Positions 5,929 to 6,752 of a stretch of 6,752 bases of DNA are shown piece by piece. Under the pieces are notes generated by a model, which was given only the letters and a program-made list of their open reading frames with translations, ran no database searches and was not told the origin of the DNA. How positions within the stretch are numbered: the stretch's first letter is position 1; each line of letters opens with the position of its first letter. A program made the position numbers and the translations under genes. The DNA is from URNF01 sp045638005 (GTDB lineage: Bacteria > Bacillota > Clostridia > Oscillospirales > Acutalibacteraceae), in contig JAZUAN010000025.1 of the NCBI GenBank assembly GCA_045638005.1, positions 1 through 6,752 of the forward strand. Reading direction: 5' to 3'.

Positions 5929-6342
5929 TCATTCTTCGAAGCAATTGTATGTTTCAAGGATATATTTACCGATTTTGTAAAGCAGGTTCACCGCTTGTTT
6001 TTTGAGCTTTAAGGGCGGGCTTTGCCGTTTGGTGACGGTTTCCCCGTTGTGCTCCCACGCTTTGCGGCCAAACGGCCAGGTGTGATGATGACAGTCGCCG
6101 AAGTTATCCGCGATATGCAGACCTTTCAGCTTATCACCGAGTGCCACGATGTTGTCATACTGACCGATCTCACGTGCGACAAGGTCAATATTACCGTGTG
6201 CGGTATCCCAGCAGGCGCAAAGCAGCGGATGGTCCATAAAATCAAGGAAATCACGCATCACGGCGACGGTGGAGCAGTTGCTCGGTGTGAGAGCGACCGT
6301 AAACGGCATCGTCGTGAAACCCGTTATTCCTGCCGATTGGGA
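5929..6342 (-). pseudogene. Sugar phosphate isomerase/epimerase-like TIM-barrel gene, 5'-truncated remnant
   Basis: The C-terminal half of a xylose-isomerase-like / AP-endonuclease-2-fold protein is readable: TPSNCSTVAVMRDFLDFMD, CACWDTAHGNID (conserved Asp/His metal-site strand), LKGLHIADNFGDCHHHTWPF (second metal-site strand), then WEHNGETVTK and a C-terminal helix ending NCFEE. The frame remains open past the ATG at 6307-6309 up to the foldback element at 6343, where recognisable protein stops, so roughly the first half of a family member of about 280-300 residues is missing. HTWPFG also runs straight into RKAWEHNG (junction about 6064-6072). Homologues normally carry some 30-40 residues here, including the last barrel strand with the metal-ligand Glu (FTFE-type). 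A short direct repeat CGGCCA (6065-6070 and 6073-6078) flanks the junction. It is not expected to be active. The exact sugar substrate is unknown. Confidence 0.75.
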
Positions 6343-6613
6343 TAGGGTGACAAGACTCGAACAGTTTCTCTTGCCGCCTTTTCCCGCCTTGCTTGCGCTC
6401 GTTCTTGCAAGGCGACAGCCTTACTGCAAACATCGCGCTTCGCCTTTCGGAAAAAGTCGTCGAAGAGAAACTCTTCGACCTGACAAATTAAGAATTTTTT
6501 GGAGAGGCGAAGCCGAAGAGTGCAGTAATACTGCCGTATTACAAACGATGAGGCAAGAAAAAACGGAAAATTATTGTTTGTCAGGCGTGACAGGTTCGAA
6601 TCTTGTCACCCTA
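6343..6613. mobile_element. Foldback MITE-like element with 20-bp terminal inverted repeats and TA ends
   Basis: TAGGGTGACAAGACTCGAAC (6343-6362) and GTTCGAATCTTGTCACCCTA (6594-6613) are inverted repeats matching at 19 of 20 positions. Between them several inverted pairs share nearly the same centre (about 6464-6475): CTTGCC (6370-6375) with GGCAAG (6552-6557); TTACTGCA (6421-6428) with TGCAGTAA (6521-6528); GCTTCGCCT (6437-6445) with AGGCGAAGC (6505-6513); and GTCGAAGAG (6459-6467) with CTCTTCGAC (6471-6479). A side hairpin, CGCCTTGC (6385-6392) with GCAAGGCG (6407-6414), sits in the left arm. The 271-bp unit contains no plausible protein. TA at both ends suggests TA-target insertion, as in IS630/Tc1-type MITEs; that assignment is inference. 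It sits where the isomerase remnant loses its N-terminal part. Confidence 0.72.
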
Positions 6614-6752
6614 AGGTGACGCGAGTAATCCGAACCTGTTTTTAAAAGGCGGATTTCCGTTCACCCTTCGTTAAAATACTCGCAAATACATACAGTATTT
6701 GCTCCGTTTTTGCCTCGATTGACCTGAAAATCCGCTCTTTTTAAAAATCTCC
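6612..6752. repeat. Right copy of the 141-bp terminal inverted repeat (foldback element, cut by the contig edge)
   Basis: This is the exact reverse complement of 1-141. It begins TAAGGTGACGCGAG and abuts the element at 6343-6613, sharing the TA at 6612-6613. GTCACC-CTAA-GGTGAC (6605-6620) is thus a hairpin formed by two element ends facing each other. The internal hairpin is GCAAATAC (6682-6689) with GTATTTGC (6695-6702). The region has no gene. Confidence 0.85.

Noticed and set aside
6343..6613. tRNA or tmRNA gene, suggested by the GGTTCGAATC T-arm and the pairing TAGGGTG/CACCCTA ends
   Set aside because: There is no D-arm, anticodon arm or CCA, the span is 271 bp of nested palindrome, and the T-arm motif occurs inverted at both ends. 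No tmRNA tag reading frame is visible.
6269..6619. Plus-strand open frame of 116 codons
   Set aside because: It overlaps the isomerase remnant antisense and then runs through the foldback element; it has no ribosome binding site and no recognisable protein features.
1..6752. Circular or linear plasmid/phage genome with terminal repeats
   Set aside because: The repeats are inverted, not direct; there are no replication, structural or partition genes, and the genes are ordinary chromosomal ones.
1..6752. CRISPR array
   Set aside because: No regularly spaced direct repeats were found; the repeats present are inverted.

Overview
The window looks like a metagenomic contig from a low-to-mid GC Bacillota bacterium, most likely an uncultured gut Clostridia member. 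The signs are strong AGGAGG-type ribosome binding sites, sigma-A promoters that match consensus (TTGACA-N17-TATAAT), poly-T flanked intrinsic terminators, a YitT/DUF2179 membrane protein, and a lipoprotein/permease/ATPase operon of the tryptophan-transporter-like family. I cannot name the genus.

Layout from left to right. Positions 1-141 are a repeat whose exact reverse complement closes the contig at 6612-6752. Next is a badly damaged Gfo/Idh/MocA oxidoreductase pseudogene (164-1065, +). A YitT-family membrane protein follows (1154-2047, +), with its own weak promoter. A long bidirectional terminator (2046-2085) separates it from a convergent alpha/beta-hydrolase (lipase-like, 2092-2913, -), which has a good promoter of its own. 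A second terminator (2980-3018) closes a tight three-gene minus-strand ABC operon: ATPase (3017-3823), permease (3816-4739) and substrate-binding lipoprotein (4745-5743). That operon starts from a perfect consensus promoter at 5790-5818. Upstream of it are a terminator-like hairpin, a perfect 12-bp hairpin, and the remnant of a sugar-phosphate isomerase/epimerase-type TIM-barrel gene (5929-6342, -). The right end (6343-6752) holds no gene. It contains a complete foldback, MITE-like element (6343-6613) abutting the second copy of the terminal repeat.

How it works together. The only fully coherent functional unit is the ABC importer (lipoprotein, permease, ATPase), which resembles the TrpXYZ group; its substrate is not proven. 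YitT and the hydrolase are single-gene units. The two genes next to the contig ends are both dead or dying. Each lacks its N-terminal part on the side facing a repeat element, and each also has an in-frame internal deletion; the oxidoreductase further carries a frameshift and a nonsense codon. The most unusual content is the repeat system. Two different near-palindromic elements share a terminal sequence of the form TA(A/G)GGTGAC...CGAACCTG, which reads on the other strand like a tRNA T-arm plus acceptor strand. They join at a shared TA dinucleotide. No transposase lies in the window.
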